A stretch of 64,000 nucleotides of DNA, taken from positions 3,410,001-3,474,000 of the forward strand of contig NZ_RBKU01000001.1 in the NCBI RefSeq assembly GCF_003633615.1, written 5' to 3'. The stretch's first letter is position 1. Every line of letters begins with the position of its first letter. The DNA comes from Mucilaginibacter gracilis. GTDB taxonomy: Bacteria; Bacteroidota; Bacteroidia; Sphingobacteriales; Sphingobacteriaceae. Below, in pieces: positions 35,822 to 45,816 of the stretch. The position numbers and the translations under genes are program-made. The notes under the pieces were generated by a model. That model worked only from the letters and a program-made list of their open reading frames with translations. It did no database searches and was not told the DNA's origin.

Positions 35822-37083
35822 TTTTTACCTGTTATTTCATTGATGGCACTGATCGCATTTAAGGTTCTCGGATAACCGATGTAGGGCAATAGTTGTGTCG
35901 TTACGGTCAATAAGGTCTGTTTATCGTTGCCCACATTTAAGTTGGCCTGGATATGGCCTTTAACCTGGGATTCTGCACCACCAAGACTGATCAGCATGGA
36001 ATAGGTAAGCAGTTCACGTGTTTTAATATCCAGTCCGGTGCGGGTATAATAATCCCCGAAACAATTTGCAGAGAGGAACTTTTGAATGTGCAGCTGTTCC
36101 GGAGGTGATTGTGCATACATCTCGTCGATCCGGCTGCCAACGATCTCCTTTTGTAAAGCCAGACCTTTTTCCTGCCTGTTTTGCGGCATGGTGGTAGACT
36201 GCCCGGGTAGCGGCAATTCGATACCCCGGCTAAGTAATACCTCATTCGTAGCATGTAAAAAATCAAGCACTTTGGAGACCCCAACGTAAGGCACAGACTG
36301 ATAAAGCACTTCTTTAATTTCAATCGCTGTTGCACCTACATTTAAAGCGCCACCGACCATTACTTTATATTCGGTCAGGGCCTGGGATGCAATAGTAGAA
36401 CCGAGGATCATCAACACCCTTGTTTTGGTATCCAGGTTGCCATAGGCGATCACTTCGTCAAAAGCGAAATTGTCAAACAATTCGATAAACTCCGGGTCGG
36501 TCTTTTGCATGGTTGAAACGTAGTTGGGCAGCAATTCTTCGTGGTTTTTGATGGCTGCTTCTGTCAGTTTCAGTGGCTTTGGCTGAGCACTGCTTTGATG
36601 ATCTTTGTTATAATCTGCATCAGTAACCGGGGTCATCCAGATGGTACCGTTTGTTGCCGATGGAACGATGGCGATATGCGTCATCGCGCTTTCGTGCGAA
36701 GCGCCATGCCAGTGTTCTACATTTACCGGGATCTTAACCACATCGCCTTCTTTAATCACCTGTATGGGCTTGCCCTTTTGCTGGTAGTAGCCCACGCCTG
36801 CCGTTAAGATCAGGATCTGTCCATGCGGGTGGGTATGCCAGTTGGTTCGTGCCTTAGCTTCAAAAGTTACTTTACCTACGGTGCTGTTTAGATTATCGTC
36901 CGGGTTTACCGCCATGGTTACGAACACATTGCCGGTGAAATTTTCTTTTGGGGCAGGTTGCCCCTTACCTGTTATTGATGTCATGTTATATATCTTATTG
37001 TTTTTACTGACCTGGGCCATTGACTGGTTTGCTGAAAACAGGCATAAACATATCGCGAACAGGAGTTCTTTTCTAATAGCCAT
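35818..37083 (-). CDS. Secreted cupin plus carboxymuconolactone decarboxylase-like protein
   Basis: 421 residues, signal peptide ending QSMAQ. Residues ~45-155 form a cupin with metal ligands in WHTHPHGQILILTAGVGYY and HWHGASHES. Two CMD (AhpD-like) domains follow: FDEVIAYGNLDTKTRVLMIL with IEIKEVLYQSVPYVGVSKVL, and YTRTGLDIKTRELLTYSMLI with KQTLLTVTTQLLPYIGYPRT. The AhpD CxxC is not present, so peroxide reduction is unlikely. Fused cupin-CMD proteins are common beside oxidoreductases in such operons; the reaction is unknown. Confidence 0.85.
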   Translation of the reverse strand: MAIRKELLFAICLCLFSANQSMAQVSKNNKIYNMTSITGKGQPAPKENFTGNVFVTMAVNPDDNLNSTVGKVTFEAKARTNWHTHPHGQILILTAGVGYYQQKGKPIQVIKEGDVVKIPVNVEHWHGASHESAMTHIAIVPSATNGTIWMTPVTDADYNKDHQSSAQPKPLKLTEAAIKNHEELLPNYVSTMQKTDPEFIELFDNFAFDEVIAYGNLDTKTRVLMILGSTIASQALTEYKVMVGGALNVGATAIEIKEVLYQSVPYVGVSKVLDFLHATNEVLLSRGIELPLPGQSTTMPQNRQEKGLALQKEIVGSRIDEMYAQSPPEQLHIQKFLSANCFGDYYTRTGLDIKTRELLTYSMLISLGGAESQVKGHIQANLNVGNDKQTLLTVTTQLLPYIGYPRTLNAISAINEITGKK

Positions 37084-37105
37084 GATCTGTCGTTTTTTAA
37101 TAATT

Positions 37106-38239
37106 TTATTTTAGTGTTTTCATATCGATCACATACCTGAACTTTACCTTGCCGTCCAGTACGTTCTGATAAGCATTAGTAACGGTGGGGCCATCAGCTT
37201 TGATGATTTCCACTTCAGGATAAATATGGTTGGCTACTGAATAATCCAGCATTTCCTGGGTTTCTTTAATACCACCGATCTGTGAACCGAACACTTTACG
37301 GTTACCCTGCCATACCAGTTTATCAATAGGTATAACCGGCATTTTAGCTGTTGGCGGCAAGCCTACAATAGCTAACTGTCCATCGATTTTTAACATTTTC
37401 AGGTACATACCGGGATCGTATGCGGCAGGAATCGTGCTCAGGATAAAATTGAGCGAGTCATCCAAACCTTTCAATTGGGTAGTATCGGTTACGTTCACAT
37501 AACGGGCAGCGCCCAGGCGCAGGGCATCCGCACGCTTGTCTTCTGTAATATCGAAAACGGTGACTTCAGCGCCTAACTTCACGGCATATTGCACGGCCAT
37601 GTGACCTAAACCGCCGAAACCGGCAACACCAACTTTAACGCCTTTTTTGATCCCCACGTAGTGGATCGGGGAATAGGTCGTGATACCGGCGCAAAGCAGT
37701 GGGGCCACCCTTTTCAAATCCGCATTAGCAGGTATTTTGATCGCAAAGTTTTCGGTTAGTGTAATGTTGTTGGAGTAACCGCCCTGGGTAGTTTCATGGT
37801 CGTGGAACTGGTCCTTGGAATGGTAAGTAAATACGGCCTGCTTACAATATTGCTCTAACCCGGCCTTGCAATACTCACAATGGCCGCAGGAGTTGACCAG
37901 GCACCCTACACCTGCGTAGTCTCCGACTTTAAATTTGGTAACGCTTTTTCCGACTTTAACAACACGGCCTGCAATTTCATGACCCGGAACCATCGGAAAG
38001 GTTTCTTTGGTCCAATCCTGGCGGACATGATGGACATCACTGTGACAGATACTCGCGTAAAGTATTTCAATTTGGATGTCATTGTCTCCCACCGCGTGGC
38101 GTGAAAAGCTGTAAGGTTTAAACTGGCCGTCGCCGGATAACACGGCCAGGCCTTTGGCCGGGATACGCCCGGTTTGCGCGTAAACTGCTGAGAAGAGCGT
38201 CATTGCCAATAGCATGGCTAAACTGAGTAATTTTTTCAT
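37106..38239 (-). CDS. Exported zinc-dependent alcohol dehydrogenase
   Basis: 377 residues from ATG 38237-38239, which gives a clear signal peptide (LLSLAMLLAMTLFSAVYAQ). The enzyme part has the catalytic zinc site (YASICHSDVHHVRQDW, GHEIAGRV), structural zinc loop CLVNSCGHCEYC and Rossmann motif GVAGFGGLGHMAVQYAVKLG. An NAD(P)-dependent dehydrogenase with an export signal is odd because the periplasm lacks free pyridine nucleotide. It may carry a tightly bound cofactor or use Tat/Sec in a special way. The longer frame back to 38434 is rejected, since it overlaps the NmrA-like gene. Confidence 0.85.
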   Translation of the reverse strand: MKKLLSLAMLLAMTLFSAVYAQTGRIPAKGLAVLSGDGQFKPYSFSRHAVGDNDIQIEILYASICHSDVHHVRQDWTKETFPMVPGHEIAGRVVKVGKSVTKFKVGDYAGVGCLVNSCGHCEYCKAGLEQYCKQAVFTYHSKDQFHDHETTQGGYSNNITLTENFAIKIPANADLKRVAPLLCAGITTYSPIHYVGIKKGVKVGVAGFGGLGHMAVQYAVKLGAEVTVFDITEDKRADALRLGAARYVNVTDTTQLKGLDDSLNFILSTIPAAYDPGMYLKMLKIDGQLAIVGLPPTAKMPVIPIDKLVWQGNRKVFGSQIGGIKETQEMLDYSVANHIYPEVEIIKADGPTVTNAYQNVLDGKVKFRYVIDMKTLK

Positions 38240-38279
38240 AGATGTAGATTTTTGTAGGTGTTTAATTATTTGAAATAGA

Positions 38280-38945
38280 TTACTGAGGTTTGCTGATCCC
38301 CAGATTCTCATTTTTGTACAGGTCAGGATCTTTGACCAGCTTAGCGACGAAAGCAGCGATACTCTTCCTGGAGATGGCCGAGCCCGTTTCCGGTTCGCCT
38401 TTGTGGGTGAGGACATAATCCACTTCATTGGCACTGGTAAACCATTCCGGGCGAAGTATGGTATAATCCAAACCTGAACTTTCGATCACATCTGCCAGCT
38501 TTCTGTAAGGAACCAACACCGGTTTCAAAGGCGTTATATAAATGCCAATGGAGCTAATGGCAATTACTCTTTTTACACCGGTTTCCTGCATGGCTTTTAC
38601 AATGTTTTTGGCCATTGCTTCCAGATCACCGGCAAGGTTGATGTATACGATATCCTGGCCCGAGACGGCATTTTTAAGCTTGGCATAATCCATCACGTCG
38701 GCTTCTACAACGGTACAGTTGGTGGTATCATTGGTAATGTTTTTTCTGTTCCTTGCCAGTAAAGTGAGCTGAACACCGGGTAAATTTCGCACGGTATCTA
38801 TTACATATTTGGCCAAGCTCCCGCTGGCGCCGATCACTAATACTTTTTTCATGTTCTTTTGCGTATTTATGGGTTTGTTTTGTGCATTGCTATCGCTTGA
38901 AAACAAGCTCATCAGGGTGATGAATAACAGCAATAGCTTTTTCAT
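38280..38945 (-). CDS. NmrA-like NAD(P)H-binding protein with N-terminal signal
   Basis: 221 residues. A signal peptide (LLLFITLMSLFSSDSNAQ) precedes the NAD(P)-binding start KKVLVIGASGSLAKYVIDTV at residue ~32. Other landmarks are TLLARNRKNI, VYINLAGDLEAMAKNIVKAM, VIAISSIGIY and LDYTILRPEWFT. An internal Met directly before KKVLVIG allows a cytosolic form of about 190 residues; both products could be made. It sits between the exported dehydrogenase and MFS genes. Confidence 0.85.
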   Translation of the reverse strand: MKKLLLLFITLMSLFSSDSNAQNKPINTQKNMKKVLVIGASGSLAKYVIDTVRNLPGVQLTLLARNRKNITNDTTNCTVVEADVMDYAKLKNAVSGQDIVYINLAGDLEAMAKNIVKAMQETGVKRVIAISSIGIYITPLKPVLVPYRKLADVIESSGLDYTILRPEWFTSANEVDYVLTHKGEPETGSAISRKSIAAFVAKLVKDPDLYKNENLGISKPQ

Positions 38946-38960
38946 TGTCTTAAATGATGA

Positions 38961-40178
38961 TTAAACAGTTTTAAACTTTTCGCTTTTCCGCAGCGCATAA
39001 AATCCTAATATTCCCGAAACGCCTAATAACACAATTCCGGCGCTGAGAATAGCTTTAAAATCGATCAGGTCAGCTAAATAACCCCAGCCGCCTGCCATTA
39101 ATGCGCCTCCTGCAGCCAGGGCTATGGCAATATTGGAGAAGATCTTTGCATAATCTTTTCCTCCGAAAACGGTTCTAACCAGTAAGGCTGTCTCTACGGT
39201 AACACCCGCATAAGCCCAGCCGAATAAAAAACCGCCTCCTGCCATCACAGCCATTCCGGTTTTGCCCAATAATAAAAGCACAAAACCAGCCATACCCAAT
39301 CCCGCTGAAGCGAATATTCCGTAACGCGGGCTTTTATCATTCAGCCAGCCTAAAGCAACTTTCCCAATGGTAACGCCTAACATAATGGCAGATGCTACGA
39401 TACCCGATTGTTCTACTGAATAGCCAACGTTCACCACATAAGCCGGGAGAAATAAATTGATGGTGGAAACCGCGATCATCAGGAAAGCAAAAACGATCAG
39501 GGCATAGAATACAGGGGATCTTATCGCATGAGCATAATCAACGCCTGATTTCACAGTTTCGGCTTGTTTTTCGCCTATGGCTTGAAGCCCTTTGTCTCCC
39601 GGATAGTTCCTTAATAATAAAGCCAGCAAGGGGGTAACCAAAACAAGTATGATTGCCCCAAAAATGAGGTAGGTAGTACGCCAGCCATAATGCGCAATTA
39701 AATAGCCGCCAAAAGGATTAAAGATCACACCGCCGATTCCTGAAGCCGCACTACAAAGGCCAATGAAGAAACCGATGTTGGAATTGAACCAGCGGTTGAT
39801 CATGGTAGGATAACTGAGGTATAACAGGAACGCCAGCGTTAACCCGATCAGGCCGCCAGCTACATAAAACTGCCAGACAGCGGTTAATTGAGACATGGCC
39901 AATAAGACGATCCCTAACAGGGCCGAGCTTAATGTTAACAGCCACCTTGCACTGTATTTATCCATCAATTGACCTGCTTTAGTCAGCATCAGCGTAGAAA
40001 GCAGGTAAATAAAGGTCATGTATAAGCCAAAGTCGCCAACTGAGACCTTCAGTTCTGAGCTTACAGGCTTATAAAATATGCCGGCACAGCTCATCACTAA
40101 CCCGATGTTGATACCCATGATGAGGCAGCAACAAAAAACGATCACATAACCGTAATGAAATTTGATGAGTGTTGACAT
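38961..40178 (-). CDS. Major facilitator superfamily transporter (OFA/monocarboxylate-like)
   Basis: 405 residues from ATG 40176-40178, 12 predicted helices. The opening HYGYVIVFCCCLIMGINIGL with CAGIFYKPVSSELKVS resembles OFA-type monocarboxylate/oxalate carriers. The loop 2-3 motif appears as KAGQLMDKYSARWLLT, and the mid-protein AHYGWRTTYLIFGA is also typical. It likely moves a small organic acid related to the redox enzymes around it. It starts 10 bp after the SDR gene. Confidence 0.88.
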   Translation of the reverse strand: MSTLIKFHYGYVIVFCCCLIMGINIGLVMSCAGIFYKPVSSELKVSVGDFGLYMTFIYLLSTLMLTKAGQLMDKYSARWLLTLSSALLGIVLLAMSQLTAVWQFYVAGGLIGLTLAFLLYLSYPTMINRWFNSNIGFFIGLCSAASGIGGVIFNPFGGYLIAHYGWRTTYLIFGAIILVLVTPLLALLLRNYPGDKGLQAIGEKQAETVKSGVDYAHAIRSPVFYALIVFAFLMIAVSTINLFLPAYVVNVGYSVEQSGIVASAIMLGVTIGKVALGWLNDKSPRYGIFASAGLGMAGFVLLLLGKTGMAVMAGGGFLFGWAYAGVTVETALLVRTVFGGKDYAKIFSNIAIALAAGGALMAGGWGYLADLIDFKAILSAGIVLLGVSGILGFYALRKSEKFKTV

Positions 40179-40188
40179 GCCGGTCTTT

Positions 40189-41031
40189 TTAATTCTTTTC
40201 CGGTTGAAGCGGGCCGTAGAAATAAGATGCCGTAGCGCCACCGTCGATCAGAAAATCCGAACCGGTGATGAATGCCCCGGCTTTTGATAGCAATAACTCG
40301 GCAACATTGGCTACCTCGTCGGCGATACCTGGACGACCGGCAGGGCTTTTGGCGAACATATTCTTGTAGAAATCTCCCCTTGGCCCGTTAATTTCATCCA
40401 AAGCTAAAGGAGTGATGATGATACCCGGTGAAATGGCGTTGACCCTTGCGCCCCGCTCAGCCCATTTAACAGCTTCCGCCATCACCCTTTTCCCATTTGC
40501 ACGCTTAGCCATCTGGTAAGCATGAAGGGTGTCTTTGATATTTTCAGGTTTCAGCATATCCAGCTGCAGCAGGTCTTCAACTGGTGTTGTGGCTAAAAGC
40601 CTGTCTTCATCGGCGGTCAAAGCAGGCATCCGGTAACCGGATTGACTGGAAATAACAACACCTGTTCCTCCCGTTTTGATCACCTTCCCGAATTCTTCCA
40701 ATAACATTGATGTTCCATACAGATCCACTTTCAGTATATGCTCAATAGATGCCTGGCTTGGTGATACGCCCGCTGCATTGATAAACATGGAGATCTCGCC
40801 TTCTTCCTGCGCGGCTGCGATCAATTTAAGAACAGACTTTTTCGATGAAATGTCTACTTCGGCAGGAACTACGTCGAAGCCTGCTTCGGTCAATGTTTTA
40901 GCAATGGCCTGAGCGTTTTCCAGCTTCCAGTCTGCTATAAAAATTTTATTTCCATAGCCCATCCTTCTGACGATGGCCATGCCCAGTTGGCCAGCTCCTG
41001 TCAATACGATGATATCTTTATTCTCTTTCAT
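40189..41031 (-). CDS. Short-chain dehydrogenase/reductase
   Basis: 280 residues from ATG 41029-41031; the upstream extension to 41106 runs through the promoter. Cofactor motif VLTGAGQLGMAIVRRMG (TGxxxxxG type), NAAGVSPSQASIEH as the NAG-like strand, active-site Ser in VVISSQSGYRMPAL and the YxxxK equivalent YQMAKRANGKRV (Tyr-Lys pair present). RVNAISPGIIITPLAL and SDFLIDGGATASYFYG complete the family. It leads the seven-gene unit 41031-34290. A 24-bp repeat and TTTG box sit upstream. Confidence 0.92.
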   Translation of the reverse strand: MKENKDIIVLTGAGQLGMAIVRRMGYGNKIFIADWKLENAQAIAKTLTEAGFDVVPAEVDISSKKSVLKLIAAAQEEGEISMFINAAGVSPSQASIEHILKVDLYGTSMLLEEFGKVIKTGGTGVVISSQSGYRMPALTADEDRLLATTPVEDLLQLDMLKPENIKDTLHAYQMAKRANGKRVMAEAVKWAERGARVNAISPGIIITPLALDEINGPRGDFYKNMFAKSPAGRPGIADEVANVAELLLSKAGAFITGSDFLIDGGATASYFYGPLQPEKN

Positions 41032-41082
41032 TTTCGATAATTGAATTTCTAAACAGATTCTTGTTAGTACTGATTCAATAAG

Positions 41083-41148
41083 ACAAAGGTCTGCTGTCCG
41101 CTTCACTTACTGCTTATACACATTACTGCATTACCTACCATTATTACT
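41083..41148 (-). promoter_or_regulatory. Promoter and 24-bp operator repeat in front of the SDR operon
   Basis: A CTTTGT box (ACAAAG at 41083-41088 on the + strand) lies 52 bp before the SDR start. Exactly 42 bp further upstream begins the 24-bp repeat (41125-41148, ACTGCATTACC...ATTATTACT on +), identical to 42846-42869. This copy overlaps the flavodoxin stop codon. The conserved distance to the box marks both as activator sites, most likely for the AraC protein at 42938. Confidence 0.6.
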
Positions 41149-41775
41149 GGTGATGGGCAGTTTAGCCAGCCACTTTTTCACATCTGCCTCCGCCTGAATT
41201 TGATAATCTCCTTTGATCACCAGTAACTGGCCGTCGCGTTCTATCCCGCCTTTCATCGTAAAACCTTCCAGCACTTTGCTGTTAGGGCAAAGCGATTTCA
41301 CCGTTTGGAATGTTGATCCGATGCCGTATCCCGCATTGGTATTGAATGGAATGATCGTTTTGCCTGATAAGTTGTATTGATGCAAAAAACTCTTCATGGG
41401 CGGTGGCAATTGCATGCCCCAGGTTGGAAAGCCAACGAAAATAACATCGTACTTTCCCATACTGTCTATCTTCGTTTTTAGTGGTGGCAAATAGCCTGTT
41501 TCATTTTCGTGTTCTACCTGTGCTACCGTAGTTTTGTAATCTTGGGGATATGGTTTTAATAATTCTATCGCTACTACATCACCACCAGTATTTTTCCGGA
41601 TTATTTCGGCAATAGCTTTAGTGTTATTGGTACGGGACAGATAAACGATCAGTATTTTTTGATCACCTGTAAACTTCGGCATCGGTAGGGTAGTATTTTG
41701 AGCATGGGAACAGAATGAAAAAAGACATATCGCTATGACCAGTACCATCGCTTTAGCATTCATTGACTTCATCAT
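41131..41775 (-). CDS. Exported flavodoxin
   Basis: 214 residues with signal peptide (MVLVIAICLFSFCSHAQ). The flavodoxin fold follows: ILIVYLSRTNNTKAIAEII is the FMN-phosphate loop, DVIFVGFPTWGMQLPPPM the aromatic W loop, and FNTNAGYGIGSTFQTVK the third loop. The FMN sites look intact. Flavodoxin-like proteins with signal peptides are known in Bacteroidota, but the electron partner is unclear. It follows the aldo/keto reductase by 8 bp. Start could be Met1, Met2 or Met5. Confidence 0.88.
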   Translation of the reverse strand: MMKSMNAKAMVLVIAICLFSFCSHAQNTTLPMPKFTGDQKILIVYLSRTNNTKAIAEIIRKNTGGDVVAIELLKPYPQDYKTTVAQVEHENETGYLPPLKTKIDSMGKYDVIFVGFPTWGMQLPPPMKSFLHQYNLSGKTIIPFNTNAGYGIGSTFQTVKSLCPNSKVLEGFTMKGGIERDGQLLVIKGDYQIQAEADVKKWLAKLPITSNNGR

Positions 41776-41783
41776 GGTGATGG

Positions 41784-42782
<999 letters not shown>

Positions 42783-42803
42783 TTATCCTATCCTCTGATA
42801 GGT

Positions 42804-42869
42804 ACAAAGTTCGGTCGCAATTTGGTGCGTTTTGTTATACAGATCACTGCATTACCTACCATTATTACT
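42804..42869 (-). promoter_or_regulatory. Promoter and 24-bp operator repeat in front of the aldo/keto reductase
   Basis: ACAAAG (42804-42809 on +, CTTTGT on the coding strand) lies 36 bp before the start. The 24-bp repeat identical to 41125-41148 occupies 42846-42869. The distance between box and repeat is 42 bp, the same as at the SDR operon. The repeat is 68 bp from the AraC start at 42938, so it may also serve autoregulation. Confidence 0.6.
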
Positions 42870-42937
42870 CATTGGAACCGTCGCATGAACAAATCACTTA
42901 CCGGATAACTATCTTTGATTCAGATAAAAAAAAGCAA

Positions 42938-43834
42938 ATGGAAAATGTGATGAAGGTCGATACCATCGGTCAGTACAACGCGCTTAACAACAACGAAACC
43001 CTGCATCCGCTGGTTAATATTGTTGACCTGTCAAAGGCAGACAAAAGACCGAACCGCCGCAGCAACTATGGTTTTTATGCTGTATTTCTGAAAGAGATCA
43101 AATGTGGTGATCTGCATTACGGCTGTAATTACTACGATTATGAAGAAGGAACCTTAGTATTTGTCGGGCCAGGCCAAGTGATCGGTGTGGAAAACAATGG
43201 TGAGCTATACCAGCCCAAAGGACAAGCATTGGTTTTTCATGCCGATCTTTTAAGGGGCACTTCACTTGGCCGTCATATTACCGACTATAATTTCTTTTCC
43301 TATGAAGTGCATGAGGCGCTCCACTTATCCGAAAGCGAGCGTAAAATCATATTTGATTGCTACGACAAGATCAGGAATGAACTTGAACGCGGCATCGATA
43401 AACATAGTAAAACATTGATCGTAAGCAATATCGAGCTTTTGCTTAACTACTGCGTGCGCTTTTATGACCGGCAGTTTATCACACGTGAAAACGTCAATAA
43501 GGGCATACTCCAAAAATTCGAGGAGTTACTGAATGACTATTTTACATCGGGCAAACCCAAAGACCTGGGGTTACCTTCTGTCACTTATTGTGCAGACCAA
43601 CTCAACCTATCGGCTAATTATTTCGGCGACCTGATCAAAAAGGAAACAGGCAAATCTGCCCAGGAATACATCCAGTTGAAAACGATGGATGTAGCCAAAG
43701 AGAAAATATTTGACACCTCTAAGTCAGTAAGTGAGATCGCTTATGAATTGGGGTTTAAATACCCGCAGCACTTTACAAGGTCTTTTAAACAGCATACAGG
43801 TTTCACCCCAAATGATTACAGAATGTTAAATTGA
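42938..43834 (+). CDS. AraC-family transcriptional activator
   Basis: 298 residues from ATG 42938; the frame is open further upstream but without a reasonable start. An N-terminal cupin-like sensor (GFYAVFLKEIKCGDLHYGCN, GTLVFVGPGQVIGVENNGEL) precedes the double HTH at ~195-298 (YCADQLNLSANYFGDLIKKE, KSVSEIAYELGFKYPQHFTR, SFKQHTGFTPNDYR). It faces the aldo/keto reductase operon. The identical 24-bp repeats at 42846 and 41125 are its most likely targets, linking the two reductase units into one regulon. Confidence 0.92.
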   Translation: MENVMKVDTIGQYNALNNNETLHPLVNIVDLSKADKRPNRRSNYGFYAVFLKEIKCGDLHYGCNYYDYEEGTLVFVGPGQVIGVENNGELYQPKGQALVFHADLLRGTSLGRHITDYNFFSYEVHEALHLSESERKIIFDCYDKIRNELERGIDKHSKTLIVSNIELLLNYCVRFYDRQFITRENVNKGILQKFEELLNDYFTSGKPKDLGLPSVTYCADQLNLSANYFGDLIKKETGKSAQEYIQLKTMDVAKEKIFDTSKSVSEIAYELGFKYPQHFTRSFKQHTGFTPNDYRMLN

Positions 43835-43935
43835 TATTGCCATAATAGTATTGCGCCTCGTTAAAATAGCTATTGCTTAACGGTAACAGATACTGTAAAT
43901 CAACTTGAATTCCATAATTTATCTATATTTGGAAT

Positions 43936-44137
43936 ATGGATAATCATTTAGCGCCATCACAGGATTTTTCCCGAAGCGACTTAAAGCTAAAGGGATTTAA
44001 AATTTATGAGGTTGATTCCAGCTTTAAGGCAGCGCCTTCATTCAACAGAAGGGATTACTATAAGATATCCCTCGATACAGGCCATATCGTGATCCGATAT
44101 GGTGATCAGCTATTTGAAACGGAAGGCACCCTTATTT
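43936..44137 (+). pseudogene. N-terminal fragment of an AraC-family regulator
   Basis: ATG at 43936 starts an AraC sensor-domain beginning: SRSDLKLKGFKIYEVDSSFK, PSFNRRDYYKISLDTGHIVI and GDQLFETEGTLIF. After about 67 residues the similarity stops at ~44137, where the sequence passes into the 3' end of an NmrA-like gene lying on the other strand. The cupin core and the HTH are missing, so the gene is truncated by a deletion or recombination junction. Confidence 0.65.
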
Positions 44138-44400
44138 TCAGGCTTCGAATACTTTCGCAAAGTCTTGGGCAAATGCTTTGAAATCTCTCGTAGACAGCCC
44201 GGTTACACGCTGTACACCCCAACTAATTGTCACTGCCCCGCCCCGTACGTCATGCGCATATCTTCCAGCAAACATTCAGTCTGGCGTTCAAAGAAAAACC
44301 TATAGTTAACAATAGCTTGAGTATATCGTCAGCCGCAACGTTAATATATTGGATAATTTTACACGTGTCAGCGCTAAGTTGGTTAAAGATTACCTTTCTT
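44138..44400 (-). pseudogene. 3' fragment of an NmrA/SDR-like gene
   Basis: On this strand the sequence reads AADDILKLLLTIGFSLNAR, then, after a frame change, TECLLEDMRMTYGAG, then in a third frame VQRVTGLSTRDFKAFAQDFA with KVFEA and TGA (TCA at 44138-44140). The last part is the typical finish of NAD(P)H-binding NmrA-like proteins (VT-G-x2-x-R-x-F-x2-F-A-x-D). Two frame changes and no 5' part show decay. Its stop codon touches the truncated AraC gene. To 44544 nothing else is seen. Confidence 0.5.
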
Positions 44401-44544
44401 ATCAATAAATAAGTAAGATCTGACTTTATATACTGATTGCGCATGATTGTTAGGCCGCGACCCAACCTAAATGAGATTGTCTTATAATGAATTTAATTCA
44501 AATGCTAACTATTTGTAGTTTGTAAGGTTGGGCACATTTCACTC

Positions 44545-44910
44545 TTATTTTTGAACAGCCAATTTGCCTTCAAGTTCTGTCCAGGCCCCGCCGTTGTAAA
44601 CATGAGTAAATCCGCGCTTTTTGAGCACTTCTACAGCCTTAATACTTCTAAGCCCATGAGAGCAACAGGTGATGATTGGCCGTTTGCCGGTGAGAGCTGA
44701 CAATGCTGAAGTCTTGAGTTGGGATAGTGGTATGTTCACCGCGCCCGCAATATGCCCTCCGCTAAACTCTGAAACCGTCCTGACATCGAGAATAATCGGA
44801 TTTTGTTTGAGGTGCTTACTCAAATCTGCGTCTACATTTGCCGTGCTATACGCTTTATAACCACAATAGATCACTAATGCGATGACCGCAAATATTCCTA
44901 CAATTTTCAT
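44545..44910 (-). CDS. Membrane-anchored rhodanese-like protein
   Basis: 121 residues. One N-terminal membrane helix (IVGIFAVIALVIYCGYKAY) anchors a single rhodanese domain in the periplasm: PIILDVRTVSEFSGGHIAGA, VNIPLSQL and the active-site loop ITCCSHGLRSIKAVEVLKKR, where the Cys of C-S-H-G-L-R is the sulfur carrier. It probably handles sulfane sulfur. It is the last gene of the minus-strand run that begins at 46278 beside the TetR gene. Confidence 0.88.
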   Translation of the reverse strand: MKIVGIFAVIALVIYCGYKAYSTANVDADLSKHLKQNPIILDVRTVSEFSGGHIAGAVNIPLSQLKTSALSALTGKRPIITCCSHGLRSIKAVEVLKKRGFTHVYNGGAWTELEGKLAVQK

Positions 44911-44943
44911 TTTCTTTAATTTTAATATTTATACTCCATTAAC

Positions 44944-45405
44944 TTACCGTACTAAGGGTCTGTGTACAACTGACATGAATGGCCACGGAGAAAATGCCAG
45001 CACAAGAATCAGGGCAATGGTAAAATATACTGCCATAAACTTCAATTTTTTATTGTCTGGTTTTGCCACTTTTACCTGGTAAACCCCAACGCTGGTTACT
45101 ATCGGAACAGCAAGCATTACTGCGCTATGAAAAAGGGCGAAATAAGTTGTTTCTCCCGTTTGACGTCCATCGGCCAGATGCCGAAAAAAATAAGCTCTTA
45201 ACGGGTTGGCCATGTAAAGGCTGATGCCTATCATTACAGATAAAACGACCAAAATTTGGGTTGATTTGACTAACTGCCGGTGTCGATTGTCAAAATGATT
45301 TTTATTGAACAAGCTGATCCATGCCAATACTGACGTGGATAGCAAACTGCCGAATACCAACCAACGAAACATGGAATGCAAGATGAGCAGAAAATGAAAA
45401 ACCAT
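44944..45405 (-). CDS. Four-helix membrane protein, paralogue of 45817-46278
   Basis: 153 residues with four helices: FLLILHSMFRWLVFGSLLST, LVVLSVMIGISLYMA, LFHSAVMLAVPIVTSVGVY and AVYFTIALILVLAFSPWPF. Conserved His in LLILHSMFRW and LFHSAVM repeat in the paralogue two genes upstream (LLFLHSFWRW, YFHISMM), and both end PWPFxSxxxRPxxR. The pair of intramembrane His suggests haem b binding, and such proteins are often labelled cytochrome b-like, but this is not shown. It ends an overlapping series (DUF3817 gene directly upstream). Confidence 0.7.
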   Translation of the reverse strand: MVFHFLLILHSMFRWLVFGSLLSTSVLAWISLFNKNHFDNRHRQLVKSTQILVVLSVMIGISLYMANPLRAYFFRHLADGRQTGETTYFALFHSAVMLAVPIVTSVGVYQVKVAKPDNKKLKFMAVYFTIALILVLAFSPWPFMSVVHRPLVR

Positions 45406-45732
45406 TTAAACCTCCGGGTTTACATTTGTATTAACATCTTTTAATATATATCTGTCGATATAAAATGTACCGAAAGGAATGATACAGGCAATAAGTACCT
45501 TCCAGGTTGTTTGCCTGAATTTCCAGTGTTGTTCCACGCCAACACTTAGCGTATTAAAAACGAATAGCAGAAATAAAAGGCCATGAACGGGGCCCATTGA
45601 TTTTACCAATTCGGGGTTATGCGTTATGTATTTCAACGGGACTGCTATAAATAGCAACACCAAAAGAGAGGTGCCTTCCAAATAGCCAACAAGCCGTAAG
45701 CGGCCAACTGAAGTTTTAATTAATTTGATCAT
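45406..45732 (-). CDS. DUF3817-family membrane protein
   Basis: 108 residues from ATG 45730-45732; the longer frame from 45816 lacks a hydrophobic or familiar start. Three helices are seen. The family pattern is clear: RLRLVGYLEGTSLLVLLFIA, VPLKYI, VKSMGPVHGLLFLLFVFNTL and PFGTFYIDRYILKD. DUF3817 proteins are small inner-membrane proteins of unknown role, some fused to MFS domains. It lies between two paralogous four-helix proteins under TetR-type control. Confidence 0.85.
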   Translation of the reverse strand: MIKLIKTSVGRLRLVGYLEGTSLLVLLFIAVPLKYITHNPELVKSMGPVHGLLFLLFVFNTLSVGVEQHWKFRQTTWKVLIACIIPFGTFYIDRYILKDVNTNVNPEV

Positions 45733-45816
45733 GTTTTTTTGATTAAAAGTTTTCGCAGACACCACATTATTGTTATCCGCATCGCTACGTTTAACAAATG
45801 CATCTCCAATATCCAA

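Noticed and set aside
44227..44465. Plus- and minus-strand short frames at the AraC/NmrA junction as separate genes
   Set aside because: They are pieces of the frameshifted NmrA-like remnant or its complement, not independent genes.
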